A DNA stretch of 64,000 nt from Rheinheimera faecalis (GCF_021290965.1 NZ_JAJOYT010000015.1:22512-86511); one strand, 5' to 3'; numbered from the stretch's first letter, positions 36,954 to 47,020 are shown. The notes: generated from the sequence alone by a model not told the origin. Numbers and translations: made by a program.

Positions 36954-37812
36954 CAATCCAACGTTGACGCAGTGGCTGGAACAAGCTGCTGCGTTACTCA
37001 GCCCTTTGCTTGAAACCGGCCCTGTACCTGCGGATGCCAAACAGGAAGCCCGGCGTATTCTGCTGGAAGTGCTGGATATAAATGCCACCACCTTGATGTT
37101 GTATCCAGAGCGTGAGCTTACCCAGGAACAGTTACTGATAGTCGAACCTGTGCTGAAACGCCGTCTGACCGGCGAGCCTTTGGCGCATATTTTGGGCTAC
37201 TGGTATTTCTGGGATTTTAAACTTGCTGTTGCCCCTTGCACTTTAATACCAAGACCCGACACAGAACTGTTAGTCGAACAGTCTTTAGCTTTGTCGTTGC
37301 CTGTTCAAGCCAAAGTGCTGGATTTAGGCACTGGCACAGGAGCTATAGCTTTGGCTTTAGCCAAAGAAAAGCCAAACTGGACCGTGACTGGCGTTGATTT
37401 ACAGCCCGATGCTGTAGAACTGGCAAAGCAAAATGTTCAGCTTCTGGCGTTAGCTAATTGCCACATCAAACAAAGCAGCTGGTTTGAAGCTGTGGTGGGT
37501 CAGCAGTTTGATTTAATCGTCAGCAACCCACCTTATATAGACGCAGAAGACCCACATTTAGCCTTAGGTGATGTACGTTTTGAACCCGACTCGGCTTTAG
37601 TAGCACCAGAACAAGGTCTGGCCGATATTCGTCATATCTGTAGCCAAGCCCCACACTATTTAGCTCCATCAGGCTGGTTATGGCTGGAGCACGGCTACCA
37701 GCAAAGTGACGCTGTACAGCAGATACTAACAGCTGCAGGTTTTACTTCTGTGCAATCGGTGAAAGACTACGGCGACCAATGGCGTATTAGCGGTGGGCAA
37801 CTTCCGGCTTAA
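36940..37812 (+). CDS. prmC: Release factor glutamine N5-methyltransferase
   Basis: A 290-residue SAM-dependent enzyme that methylates the GGQ glutamine of RF1 and RF2. [16 protein letters not shown] binds SAM and SNPPYI is the NPPY active-site motif. It overlaps prfA by 14 bases. Confidence 0.96.
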   Translation: MKIANNPTLTQWLEQAAALLSPLLETGPVPADAKQEARRILLEVLDINATTLMLYPERELTQEQLLIVEPVLKRRLTGEPLAHILGYWYFWDFKLAVAPCTLIPRPDTELLVEQSLALSLPVQAKVLDLGTGTGAIALALAKEKPNWTVTGVDLQPDAVELAKQNVQLLALANCHIKQSSWFEAVVGQQFDLIVSNPPYIDAEDPHLALGDVRFEPDSALVAPEQGLADIRHICSQAPHYLAPSGWLWLEHGYQQSDAVQQILTAAGFTSVQSVKDYGDQWRISGGQLPA

Positions 37813-37857
37813 GTTTTGTTTTTCCTTTCTTTGAATTACTTCTCTTAAAACCTACTA

Positions 37858-37883
37858 TAGGGGCGCGTTTTATCCGCGCCCGC
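37858..37883. repeat. REP-like GGGGCG hairpin, copy 2
   Basis: GGGCGCG, loop TTTTATC, CGCGCCC, within TATAGGGG...CGCCCGC. Same plan as 1306-1331. It could also act as a weak terminator for prmC, but no T-run follows directly. Confidence 0.55.
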
Positions 37884-37904
37884 TTTTGCATTTGTTCCAG
37901 TTAC

Positions 37905-37951
37905 TGTACAAGTCAGAGCTTTGATTTTATACTTGTGCTGTAAGTTGTACA
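37905..37951. promoter_or_regulatory. Putative YefM-YoeB operator with two TGTACA boxes
   Basis: TGTACA palindromes lie at 37905-37910 and 37946-37951, just before yefM. TGTACA is the known core of the E. coli yefM-yoeB operator; there the two boxes are much closer, here they are 41 bases apart centre to centre. Confidence 0.6.
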
Positions 37952-37963
37952 TGTGGAGGTTTT

Positions 37964-38218
37964 ATGAGAATTGTGTCTTTTACAGAAGCAAGAAATAGCT
38001 TAAAAGCGGTGTTAGATTCAGTGGTCAATGATGCTGATACGGCGGTAATAACTCGTCGTGATGCAGAAGATGCCGTTGTGATGTCACTCGATTATTACAA
38101 TAGTCTGATGGAAACAGTGCATTTATTGCGTTCCCCTGCAAATGCTGAGCATTTGAATCGCTCAATTGCGCAATTCAAAGCTGGTCAAGTGACTCAACGG
38201 GATTTGATTGATGAGTAG
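37964..38218 (+). CDS. yefM: YefM-type antitoxin (Phd/YefM family)
   Basis: An 84-residue protein with the Phd/YefM DNA-binding N-terminus (SFTEARNSLKAVLDSVVND) and an acidic C-terminal tail for toxin binding. GGAGG precedes the ATG. It overlaps the toxin gene by eight bases and probably represses the pair through the TGTACA boxes. Confidence 0.9.
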   Translation: MRIVSFTEARNSLKAVLDSVVNDADTAVITRRDAEDAVVMSLDYYNSLMETVHLLRSPANAEHLNRSIAQFKAGQVTQRDLIDE

Positions 38219-38474
38219 TCGTTTACTTTCATGGACTGACGAGGCATGGAATGACTATTTGTATTGGCAAACGCAGGAGAAGAAAACACTTAAACGGATA
38301 AACAAACTGATCAGTGATGTAAAGCGTTCACCTTTTGAAGGTATTGGCAAGCCAGAACCGCTTAAAGAAAACTTAGCTGGTTTTTGGTCTCGTCGCGTAG
38401 ATGATACAAACAGACTGGTCTTCGCAGTTGATGATCATGCAATTACGATTATTTCGTGTCGTTACCACTATTAA
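38211..38474 (+). CDS. yoeB: YoeB-type ribosome-dependent mRNA endonuclease toxin
   Basis: An 87-residue RelE-fold toxin. It shows WTDEAWNDYLYWQ, the conserved SPFEGIGKPEPLK with its catalytic glutamate, SRRVDDTNRLV with its arginine, and the C-terminal RYHY with its histidine. It cleaves mRNA at the ribosomal A site. ATG at 38211 inside the yefM end; the TTG just before it is less likely. Confidence 0.92.
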   Translation: MSSRLLSWTDEAWNDYLYWQTQEKKTLKRINKLISDVKRSPFEGIGKPEPLKENLAGFWSRRVDDTNRLVFAVDDHAITIISCRYHY

Positions 38475-38671
38475 ATTAAATCTTTTATGTAATTAGAATC
38501 GCTGACACTTTATCTCTGAACCAGAGCGATCCGTCGAACTAAGTAAAGCTCCCTTCAAGACCACACTCCAAAATATTTATATTTTCAACGACTTTGCTTT
38601 GACCCTTCCCTGTTTAGCGCATATAAATAAACACACAGCAGTAAAGCGCGCGGCAAGCTAAGGAGTGTTAC

Positions 38672-40225
38672 ATGGCAAATGATTTTTTATTTGCTGAGGA
38701 ACCCGAGGAAGTTGTACAGATTTCCCGTGGCAGTTGGAAAGTACTGATAGTCGACGATGAGCCTGAGGTTCATGCCGTTACTAAACTTGCATTAAGTGAC
38801 TTTTCTTTTCAGGGTAAACACCTTGAATTTATCAGCGCCTACTCAGGCCGTGAAGCCAAAGAGATGCTGGCGAAGCATACAGATGCGGCCATAGTGCTGC
38901 TGGATGTAGTAATGGAAACCGACGATGCCGGTTTGCTGGTGGCCCGTTATATCCGCGAAGATCTGCATAACCATTATGTACGTATTATTTTACGTACCGG
39001 CCAGCCAGGCCAGGCACCTGAGCGTCAGGTGATCGTCAATTACGATATCAACGACTACAAATCAAAAACTGAGCTGACGGCGCAAAAACTCTTTACTGTG
39101 GTGATGTCGAGCTTACGTTCCTACCGCGATATTCTGGCTATTGACCACAGCCGTCAGGGCCTTGAGAAAATTATTACCGCTTCTGCTGATTTGTTTTCCG
39201 CCCACTCGATGGAGCAGTTTATTGATGGTGTCTTGCAGCAACTGACGTCTATTTTAGGCTGTAACGACAATGCCTTGCTGGTGACCTCATCGCTGGTGGC
39301 TGGCAATATTAATGAAGAAGCCGATCCTGAGCGTTTAGTGGTGTTTGCTGGTTTAGGCCAGTTTGAAAAACAAGAAGGTAAACAAATCAGCGAAGTGCTG
39401 GAACCGGCTTTACTGGATGCGTTTCATCAGGCATTAAATAGCCGCAGCATTGTGTACCGTGACAATTATCTGGTGGCCTATTGCACCAGTAAATTTACCT
39501 CGGGCTCTCTGCTTTATGTGTCAGGTTTGCCTAGCCTGATGACAGACACCCAAAAGCGACTCATTGAGCTGTTTTCACAAAACGTGCAAATTGCCTATGA
39601 AAACGTGCAACTGCAAAGTGAAATTGAAGATACACAGCGTGAAATTGTCTATCGCTTAAGTGAAGCGGTTGAGCATAGGTCTATCGAAACTGGTAATCAT
39701 GTCAAACGGGTGGCTTTTATTTGTTACGATCTGGCTAAAGCTTATGGCATGCCGGAAGAAGAAGCTGAAAAGCTGATGTTTGCTTCGCCTTTGCATGATG
39801 TCGGTAAAGTCGGCATACCAGACGGCATACTGAATAAACCAATGAAGCTGCATGGCCAGGAATGGGAAGTGATGAAAACCCATGCCAGCATAGGTTATGA
39901 AATTTTAAAGAACTCCAAACGCACCATTATTCAGGCTGGCGCTGTGATAGCGCAGGACCATCATGAAAAATGGGATGGTTCAGGTTATCCCAGTGGCAAA
40001 AAAGGCGAAGAAATCCATATTTACGGCCGTATTGCTGCTTTAGCAGATGTTTATGATGCATTGCGACACAGACGCTGTTATAAATCGGCCTGGACCTTAG
40101 AGCAGGTGCTGGAGAAGATCAGTAGTGAGGCGGGCAAGCATTTTGACCCTAAACTGGTCGAAATTTTTATAAGTCGGGTCGACAAACTGGAAGCAATACT
40201 GCAAAAATACCCGGACGAAGAGTGA
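38672..40225 (+). CDS. Response regulator with DUF3369 and HD-GYP domains
   Basis: A 517-residue regulator. The receiver domain (about residues 22-150) has phospho-acceptor D78 in LLDVV. A DUF3369 region follows (about 165-310). The HD-GYP domain (about 325-500) shows HDVGKVGIPD and DHHEKWDGSGYP, with complete metal and GYP motifs, so c-di-GMP phosphodiesterase activity is expected. No partner kinase gene is adjacent. It begins after an AGGAG site and is followed by its own terminator. Confidence 0.92.
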   Translation: MANDFLFAEEPEEVVQISRGSWKVLIVDDEPEVHAVTKLALSDFSFQGKHLEFISAYSGREAKEMLAKHTDAAIVLLDVVMETDDAGLLVARYIREDLHNHYVRIILRTGQPGQAPERQVIVNYDINDYKSKTELTAQKLFTVVMSSLRSYRDILAIDHSRQGLEKIITASADLFSAHSMEQFIDGVLQQLTSILGCNDNALLVTSSLVAGNINEEADPERLVVFAGLGQFEKQEGKQISEVLEPALLDAFHQALNSRSIVYRDNYLVAYCTSKFTSGSLLYVSGLPSLMTDTQKRLIELFSQNVQIAYENVQLQSEIEDTQREIVYRLSEAVEHRSIETGNHVKRVAFICYDLAKAYGMPEEEAEKLMFASPLHDVGKVGIPDGILNKPMKLHGQEWEVMKTHASIGYEILKNSKRTIIQAGAVIAQDHHEKWDGSGYPSGKKGEEIHIYGRIAALADVYDALRHRRCYKSAWTLEQVLEKISSEAGKHFDPKLVEIFISRVDKLEAILQKYPDEE

Positions 40226-40245
40226 GTCGCAGTTATCCTTGATAC

Positions 40246-40274
40246 AGACCACCTGCGGGTGGTCTTATTGTTTT
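40246..40274 (+). terminator. Terminator after the HD-GYP gene
   Basis: GACCACC, short loop, GGTGGTC, followed by TTATTGTTTT. Confidence 0.8.
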
Positions 40275-40320
40275 ACACATTGTTGTAGTTATTGTTAGCA
40301 GATCCTTAAGGACTATTTTT

Positions 40321-40695
40321 ATGTATATGGCATTAAAACATTCTCATATGTTGTTTATCGCGCTCAGCGTAACTTTTTTGGCTGTGCGGTTTTTATTGAG
40401 TTTAAAATCCCCAGCTTTGCTGCAGAATAAGTTCTTAAAAATTGCGCCTCACGTTGTGGATACCTTTTTATTACTGACGGCTATAGGCCTGATGTTGACC
40501 ATTCAGCAATACCCGTTTCAAACGCCATGGTTGACCGAGAAACTCTTTGGTTTATTCGCTTATATTGGTTTGGCTGTGATGGCGTTAAAAGGCCGTACCC
40601 TGCTGATGCGTTGGGTTGGTTTTATTGGTGCCTTAAGTTGGTTGGCGCTGGTTGCTAAAGTTGCAATTACGAAAACCCCACTGCTTTTTGGTTAA
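40321..40695 (+). CDS. SirB2-family membrane protein
   Basis: A 124-residue protein with four hydrophobic segments, matching the SirB2/YchQ family (LKHSHMLFIALSVTFLAVRFLLS opening). Function is not established. It lies between prmC and kdsA with sirB1, the usual order in gammaproteobacteria. Confidence 0.88.
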   Translation: MYMALKHSHMLFIALSVTFLAVRFLLSLKSPALLQNKFLKIAPHVVDTFLLLTAIGLMLTIQQYPFQTPWLTEKLFGLFAYIGLAVMALKGRTLLMRWVGFIGALSWLALVAKVAITKTPLLFG

Positions 40696-40758
40696 TATGG
40701 CTGATTGCTTAAGATAACCTCACTTTTTGTTTTTATTTTTCATGGTTTTAGGTAGTAC

Positions 40759-41544
40759 ATGAAGTCTGAGTTAAAGCAGCAGGGCTTGGCCCTGCTTGAG
40801 TTATTGTTAGCGATAGAACAGCAGTGGACTGATGCCGGACAAATTCAGCAGGCCAGAGAAAGCTGGCTTGCAATGGCGCCTGCCAGCGTTGAAAAAACGC
40901 TGACAATGAACGCACTGGCACGTCATGTGGACAACTTTTACCGTGACGCCTTTTTTACTCCACCTATCAAACCTTTGCTGATTGAAGAGATGCATCAGCC
41001 TACATTATTGAGTTATGCCATTAATCAGCGTGAAGCCGACCCCTTAGTTTTGGTCCTGCTGTTGTTATGCTGGCTGCAACAAGCGGGTTTTGAGAGCGAT
41101 ATAGTGCGCTACAAAGGCGAATATTTAGTGCAGGTGCATTTATCCAAAGCTGAGAAGGTGTGGGTAGACCCCTACACTGGCGCCTGGCAATGTTTGTTAA
41201 GCCCTGAAAATGGTTTGGCGCTGAGTCTTACTCAGGAACTGGCGACACAAGCTGTAGATTTTGCTGGTTTTTGTGCCGGGCTTTGGCAGTTGCAAAAGCA
41301 GCTGTTGCTGGCACTGGGCAAACGTGAACAGGCGATGGCTGTAGTGCAGCATTTGCTGGACCAAAAGCCAGGGGATCCTTATTTACATCGCGAGCGGGGC
41401 TTATTGTCTGAGTTACTTGATCACTGGTCTTTAGCGATTAGCGATTATCAGTATTTTGTGGATCAAAAACCGGATGACCCGTCCAACGATCATATGAAAC
41501 AACAAATCCGCCAGTTGTCGGCCTACCCACAGTGGCTGCATTAG
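40759..41544 (+). CDS. SirB1-family protein (transglutaminase-like with TPR tail)
   Basis: A 261-residue protein of the SirB1/YchA family. The first two thirds are the transglutaminase-like region (QREADPLVLVLLLLCWLQQAGF), and the end has a TPR-like pair (HRERGLLSELLDHWSLAISDYQYFV). Biochemical role unknown. It precedes kdsA, with the palindromic repeat element inserted in between. Confidence 0.88.
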   Translation: MKSELKQQGLALLELLLAIEQQWTDAGQIQQARESWLAMAPASVEKTLTMNALARHVDNFYRDAFFTPPIKPLLIEEMHQPTLLSYAINQREADPLVLVLLLLCWLQQAGFESDIVRYKGEYLVQVHLSKAEKVWVDPYTGAWQCLLSPENGLALSLTQELATQAVDFAGFCAGLWQLQKQLLLALGKREQAMAVVQHLLDQKPGDPYLHRERGLLSELLDHWSLAISDYQYFVDQKPDDPSNDHMKQQIRQLSAYPQWLH

Positions 41545-41551
41545 AGGTATC

Positions 41552-42566
<1,015 letters not shown>

Positions 42567-42687
42567 TGGAAAAATGCGGACAAAACTCTTAAAAAATGTC
42601 CGCTTTGTTCAAGTATTAAGCTAACGATTCAAGCAACTAAAAAATAAGTTGACTTGGATCGCCGAAATCCGTTTAATACCCCCCGTT

Positions 42688-42763
42688 GCCCAGATAGCTC
42701 AGTCGGTAGAGCAGCGGATTGAAAATCCGCGTGTCCGTGGTTCGATTCCGCGTCTGGGCACCA
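42688..42763 (+). tRNA. tRNA-Phe(GAA), first copy
   Basis: 76 bases with CCA. Acceptor GCCCAGA/TCTGGGC; anticodon arm GGATT-GAA-AATCC. It differs from the second copy only near the variable and T-arm region (CCGTGG against CGGTGG, CGCGTC against CGCCTC). Confidence 0.97.
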
Positions 42764-42813
42764 TTAATTTTAGTGATGTGATTCCTTTGTAATCCTGTCA
42801 CCCAGTTTAGGTT

Positions 42814-42889
<76 letters not shown>

Positions 42890-42899
42890 TTCACGTTAC

Positions 42900-42975
42900 G
42901 CCCAGATAGCTCAGTCGGTAGAGCAGCGGATTGAAAATCCGCGTGTCGGTGGTTCGATTCCGCCTCTGGGCACCA
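42900..42975 (+). tRNA. tRNA-Phe(GAA), second copy
   Basis: 76 bases with CCA, same fold as the first copy. Its last 17 bases plus one following base (42959-42976) are repeated exactly at 43187-43204. Confidence 0.97.
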
Positions 42976-42988
42976 TAAAAAAACAAAC

Positions 42989-43019
42989 AGCCCGTCCTTG
43001 TGACGGGCTTTTTGTTTTA
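42989..43019 (+). terminator. Terminator of the Phe-Thr-Phe tRNA operon
   Basis: AGCCCGTC, loop CTTGT, GACGGGCT followed by TTTTGTTTT. Confidence 0.87.
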
Positions 43020-43042
43020 TGCCCAAAGGCTTCATCTTCGAT

Positions 43043-43186
43043 TACAAAATACATCCATGTATTTTGCCCTCCGGGCCAGCTAAAGCTGTTCCGGTTTGCT
43101 CCTGGCAAACCTGGTACAAACTACATCCATGTATTTTGCCCTTCGGGCCAGCTAAAGCTGTTCCGGTTTGCTCCTGGCAAACCTGG
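43043..43186. repeat. Two tandem 72-bp repeats made of four small hairpins each
   Basis: Units 43043-43114 and 43115-43186 differ at two positions that I can see. Each contains ATACAT-CC-ATGTAT (or TACAT-CC-ATGTA), GCCC-TYC-GGGC, CAGC-TAAA-GCTG and CCGGTTTGC-TCCTG-GCAAACC in a row. No convincing gene covers it. The array ends precisely where the duplicated tRNA-Phe tail begins. Confidence 0.85.
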
Positions 43187-43204
43187 TCCGCCTCTGGGCA
43201 CCAT
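43187..43204 (+). repeat. Duplicated 3' end of tRNA-Phe
   Basis: TCCGCCTCTGGGCACCAT matches 42959-42976 in all 18 bases, 228 bases downstream. It is a tRNA fragment, not a full gene, and has the form of an att-like direct repeat. Confidence 0.85.
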
Positions 43205-43221
43205 CTTTTAGATGTGTTGTT

Positions 43222-43248
43222 AAAAAGCCAGTCTTCGACTGGCTTTTT
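43222..43248. terminator. Second terminator after the tRNA cluster
   Basis: AAAAAGCCAGTC-TTC-GACTGGCTTTTT, usable in both directions. It lies just after the duplicated tRNA tail and may be the original terminator of the tRNA operon. Confidence 0.82.
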
Positions 43249-43324
43249 GCTTTCTGTCATTCAGAGGCTTTATGCTGCTGAAAAACTGCATCCCTGTAGT
43301 TCGTGTGTAGCAGTCGGAGCTCAA

Positions 43325-43999
43325 TTACTTCTGCTCAAATCCCCAGGCCCGAAAATGCTCTGGCTGAATGTCGCTAAAGCATTTTAAGCGGCTTTCGGCC
43401 TGATCGTATTCAGCTCTGTGCCAGTGATGTTCAGCCGGTAAAGCTACTACTTTCATACCTGCTGCTTTGGCTGCTGTTAAGCCTGTGACTGAGTCTTCAA
43501 ATACCAGACAATGTTCTGAAGCTACACCAAGCTTGCTGGCTGCCAGATGGTAAATTTCTGGTTTAGGTTTACCTTGTGTGACTAGCTCGATAGAGCAAAG
43601 CGCCTGAAAGTAAGGCCTAATTTGTAGTTTATCCAGCACAGTGTTCATCAGAGAACCTGGTGAGTTAGTCGCAAGTGCCACCGGAATTTGCCAACTTTGC
43701 AATTGCTGCAACAGCTCCAGTACTCCTTTTTTTACCACACCACGCTCCAGCACGGCCAAAGCCACGTAATCGATGACGGCCTGTTCGGTTTGTTCAATAG
43801 TTAAACCTTGCCATGGTGAATGCTTAAACCAGAGTTCAGTTACTGCTCTGGTGGTCATGCCGCTGGTTTGTGAGGTAATGGCCGGATCCAGTTTCACGCC
43901 TAATTGGCGAAACACATGTTGCTCGGCTTCAGCCCAATAAGGTTCAGAATCAATCAGTACCCCATCCATATCAAAAATAACTGCCTGAACCACCTGCAT
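43325..43999 (-). CDS. HAD-family sugar phosphatase (HxpB/YniC-like)
   Basis: A 224-residue haloacid-dehalogenase phosphatase. Motif I is FDMDGVLIDSEP, motif II ATNSP, then KPKPEIY and motif IV FEDSVTG; the cap domain sits between I and II. It resembles hexitol/2-deoxyglucose-6-phosphate phosphatase YniC more than beta-phosphoglucomutase. Substrate not certain. Confidence 0.85.
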   Translation of the reverse strand: MQVVQAVIFDMDGVLIDSEPYWAEAEQHVFRQLGVKLDPAITSQTSGMTTRAVTELWFKHSPWQGLTIEQTEQAVIDYVALAVLERGVVKKGVLELLQQLQSWQIPVALATNSPGSLMNTVLDKLQIRPYFQALCSIELVTQGKPKPEIYHLAASKLGVASEHCLVFEDSVTGLTAAKAAGMKVVALPAEHHWHRAEYDQAESRLKCFSDIQPEHFRAWGFEQK

Positions 44000-44186
44000 G
44001 CTCCCTCTTTATTGCGTCAGGCTTTATTATTCAACAGCCACAAGCTCTGCACCACAGCTTTATTGGTCTTTATGGGCGAAATTCTGTACATGGCTTTGTT
44101 TTTGCGATGAAGTGCAAAGATGCTGATTGGAGTGCGTCGTCAATTGCTCTATGGTAGAGCTTCACACTTTAAGAAAGGATGTTGTA

Positions 44187-46010
44187 GTGCGCCTGCTTTT
44201 TGCCTTGTCTTCATTCACTTTGTTTAGTTTCAGCCTGTTGGCGGCAGAAACTCCGGTTAAACCAGCGGTCAGTTATCAGTTGTCGTTTAACAACGCAGCG
44301 CACCATGAAGCCGCTATTCAGGCGCAGTTTGAAGGCGTCAGTTCAGCGAACTTACTGCTGAGTATGAGTAGCGCTTCCCCTGGCCGTTATGCACCTCATG
44401 CCTTTGCTAAAAATATTTATGATTTAAAAGCGACAGACAGTACAGGCAAAGTTTTACCCGTGCAGCGTATTAACCCAAGCCAATGGTCGGTAGGGCAGCA
44501 CGATGGCACTGTGATAGTTAAATATCGTTTGTACGGCGATTGGGGCGACGGCACTTATAACCAGATAGACCGAACTCACGCCCATTTAAATATGCCCGCT
44601 ACTTTGTTGTTTGCAGAGGATTACGCACAGCAAAGCGCTTCTTTACGTTTTGATTTACCCGATGCGCGCTGGAGAGTTGCGACTCAACTGCAGTTACAAA
44701 CGGATGGCAGTTACACAGCGCCTGATTTGCAGTATCTGATGGACAGTCCGGTTGAGCTAAGTGCTTACAGCCACCGCAGTTGGAAAGTGGCTGATCAATA
44801 CTCTGAAGCCACTATTCATCTGGCTCTGCATCATCAGGGCACAGAACAACAACTGGATACCTTCACTGAAAAAGCTAAAGCTGTAGTGGCAGAGCAGCAG
44901 AAGATATTTGGCGAATACCCTAAGTTCGATTATGGCCAGTATCTGTTTATTGCCGACTATCTGCCTTATGTGGATGGTGACGGTATGGAGCATCGTAACT
45001 CTACGATCCTGACCGATGAGCGTTCACTCAAAGAGGCAAATTACGCCCAGATAGAAACCTTGTCGCACGAATTTTTTCATGCCTGGAATGTGGAGCGGTT
45101 GCGTCCGGCCGATTTAGAACCTTTTGATTTTCAGCGCGCCAATATGAGCCGTAATTTATGGTTTGCCGAAGGGGTGACCAACTATTACGGCAAACTGGTG
45201 TTAAGCCGTACAGGTCATTTTGATTTAGCCACTTATCTGGATAAAACCGTAGCTGCAGTAAACAAAGTGAAACTTTCACCGGGCCGGCAGTTTTTCCCTG
45301 CCACTGGTATGAGCGAGATGGCACCTTTTGTTGATGCTGCAGTGTCGGTCGACCCCACCAACTACGCCAATAGCTATATCTCTTATTACACCTATGGTGA
45401 AGTGCTGGGGCTGGCGCTGGATTTAACCTTACGTACTGAATTTGAAGGTCTGAGCCTGGATTTATTGATGCGAAAGCTGTGGCAGGAGTTTGGCAAAGTA
45501 GGGCGTCCTTATACAGAACAAGATCTGCAGCATGCATTGGCGGAGCTTACAGCCAATCCGGATTTTGCCAGGAACTTCTTTAGCCGTTATATCCATGGTC
45601 AGCAATTACCTGATTTCGAAATTTTATTTGCTGCTATGGGGCTGAAGTTGGCAATCGCTAAACCAACACAGGCATTTTTAACTGCTGCAACTTTGCTGGA
45701 GCAGGACAAGCAACTCAAAGTAGACAGTAATCCTCTGATCGGTACGCCTTTGTATCAGGCCGGAGTGGAAAAAGGCGATCTGCTGTTAAAACTTGGGCGT
45801 TATAAACTTGATTCCAAAGCCCAGTGGGACAAAGCACTAGGCCGTTACAAAGTGGGGGATACAGCAGAGCTGAGTTTTAGCAGTCGTGGTAAAACCTATA
45901 GCACTCAAGTGACTTTTGCTGCGGACCAAAGTTGGGTTTTGACAGAAAACAAAAAGGCGAGTGCGGAGCAGTTAGCAAAACGGGCTTTGTGGTTAAAAGC
46001 CCAGCCTTAG
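44187..46010 (+). CDS. M61-family glycyl aminopeptidase-like protease
   Basis: A 607-residue exported peptidase. After a signal peptide (to about LLAAE, residue 20) comes the M61 N-domain, the zinc motif HEFFH (H294, E295, H298) with WNVERLRP after it, and a C-terminal PDZ domain (about residues 505-590) with GTPLYQAGVEKGDLLLKLG. Family members prefer glycine or alanine at the N-terminus. GTG 44187 follows AAAGGAT; the longer frame from 44127 lacks a good site. Confidence 0.88.
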   Translation: MRLLFALSSFTLFSFSLLAAETPVKPAVSYQLSFNNAAHHEAAIQAQFEGVSSANLLLSMSSASPGRYAPHAFAKNIYDLKATDSTGKVLPVQRINPSQWSVGQHDGTVIVKYRLYGDWGDGTYNQIDRTHAHLNMPATLLFAEDYAQQSASLRFDLPDARWRVATQLQLQTDGSYTAPDLQYLMDSPVELSAYSHRSWKVADQYSEATIHLALHHQGTEQQLDTFTEKAKAVVAEQQKIFGEYPKFDYGQYLFIADYLPYVDGDGMEHRNSTILTDERSLKEANYAQIETLSHEFFHAWNVERLRPADLEPFDFQRANMSRNLWFAEGVTNYYGKLVLSRTGHFDLATYLDKTVAAVNKVKLSPGRQFFPATGMSEMAPFVDAAVSVDPTNYANSYISYYTYGEVLGLALDLTLRTEFEGLSLDLLMRKLWQEFGKVGRPYTEQDLQHALAELTANPDFARNFFSRYIHGQQLPDFEILFAAMGLKLAIAKPTQAFLTAATLLEQDKQLKVDSNPLIGTPLYQAGVEKGDLLLKLGRYKLDSKAQWDKALGRYKVGDTAELSFSSRGKTYSTQVTFAADQSWVLTENKKASAEQLAKRALWLKAQP

Positions 46011-46027
46011 CCGGGCTTTATCTGCAG

Positions 46028-47020
46028 TTACCTGGCGCCCAGAGACTGAGCTAGTTTCACAACCGCCTGAATTTGCTGACCTTTACGGTTGGCATAATTA
46101 GCATCTGTGTAACCCCACCAGTCCCAACAGGCTTGTGGGTTCATTGGCATCAGGTTTGAGGCGCGGGTTTGTGGATAAAGCACCACTAGGTTATTGCTGT
46201 CGGCATAACGGTTAAAGCCTGCTTTTTCGACATAAGCCATGCCGACGGCATCGGCATGTTGGTTACAGCCATGAAAGCTAATATGCAAAGTACAGCTTTG
46301 GCCTTGCTCGCAACTTTTTGGCACATACACAAAACCTTGTTCTGCCATGGTAGCCGCCAGATCTCCTGCTATTTTTTGCTGCTCAATTGGATAAACAGTA
46401 CCGCTGGGGTGATCGGCAGGGGCTTTTAAACCGGCTTGAATAAATTTCAGCGCTTCACCTGCCGCATCATAGTTACATTTGCCTAAAAACGGCGCTTCGG
46501 ATTTATCGCATGTGTTGCCTTCGTTTAATGTTGGCATATGGTGAGCAAAGTTTTTATCCTGCACATAATTCAGCTGTGCTGCGGGTAACCACTCTTGGTA
46601 CTGCTGGTGGAGCGCGTCAGCCACTTCTTTGGCAATCTTTTGATCGGCGGTGCCGTGCAATAACCAAATTTTGCTTTGTTTAATCTGCGCTTCAGACGCC
46701 AACAAGCCCTGAACTGACCATTCTTTTAATTGTTTATTGATATCAGCTAAAGGGATAGGATTGCCCACTTTATTGATGCAGTGATCCAGAGCTGTCATTA
46801 AATTATTCTGTGCACAATACACTGGCCCTGCTGCCACTATGGCCGCCCCTTTGATCCAGTCGGCATGAGAGAGCTGAAACTGCGCAGCCATATAACCGCC
46901 GCTGGATAAACCCGACACTGTGGTTTGGTCTAAATTCAGTTTTAATGCAGGCAAAGCCGCATAAGCCGTGCTGCTCAGAGCAAAAGCGAAAGAAGATAGA
47001 ACAAAAGGCAAGGTTTTCAT
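46028..47020 (-). CDS. Exported PHB-depolymerase-like esterase
   Basis: A 330-residue alpha/beta-hydrolase with a signal peptide (SSTAYA, to about residue 21). The nucleophile is the serine in GLSSGGYMA, and an aspartate (HGTAD) and histidine (SFHGCNQH) fit the triad. Six or more cysteines suggest disulfides. The pattern resembles short-chain polyhydroxybutyrate depolymerases, but carbohydrate-ester substrates cannot be ruled out. Convergent with the M61 gene 17 bases away. Confidence 0.75.
   Translation of the reverse strand: MKTLPFVLSSFAFALSSTAYAALPALKLNLDQTTVSGLSSGGYMAAQFQLSHADWIKGAAIVAAGPVYCAQNNLMTALDHCINKVGNPIPLADINKQLKEWSVQGLLASEAQIKQSKIWLLHGTADQKIAKEVADALHQQYQEWLPAAQLNYVQDKNFAHHMPTLNEGNTCDKSEAPFLGKCNYDAAGEALKFIQAGLKAPADHPSGTVYPIEQQKIAGDLAATMAEQGFVYVPKSCEQGQSCTLHISFHGCNQHADAVGMAYVEKAGFNRYADSNNLVVLYPQTRASNLMPMNPQACWDWWGYTDANYANRKGQQIQAVVKLAQSLGAR

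Noticed and set aside
43043..43186. CRISPR array
   Set aside because: Only two units, each 72 bp with no separate unique spacer; the repeats are directly adjacent and full of hairpins.
43042..43260. Open reading frame on the minus strand with a repeated peptide (QEQTGTALAGP)
   Set aside because: It is simply the 72-bp DNA repeat read as protein (72 is a multiple of three) and runs into the tRNA fragment and terminator; no ribosome site.
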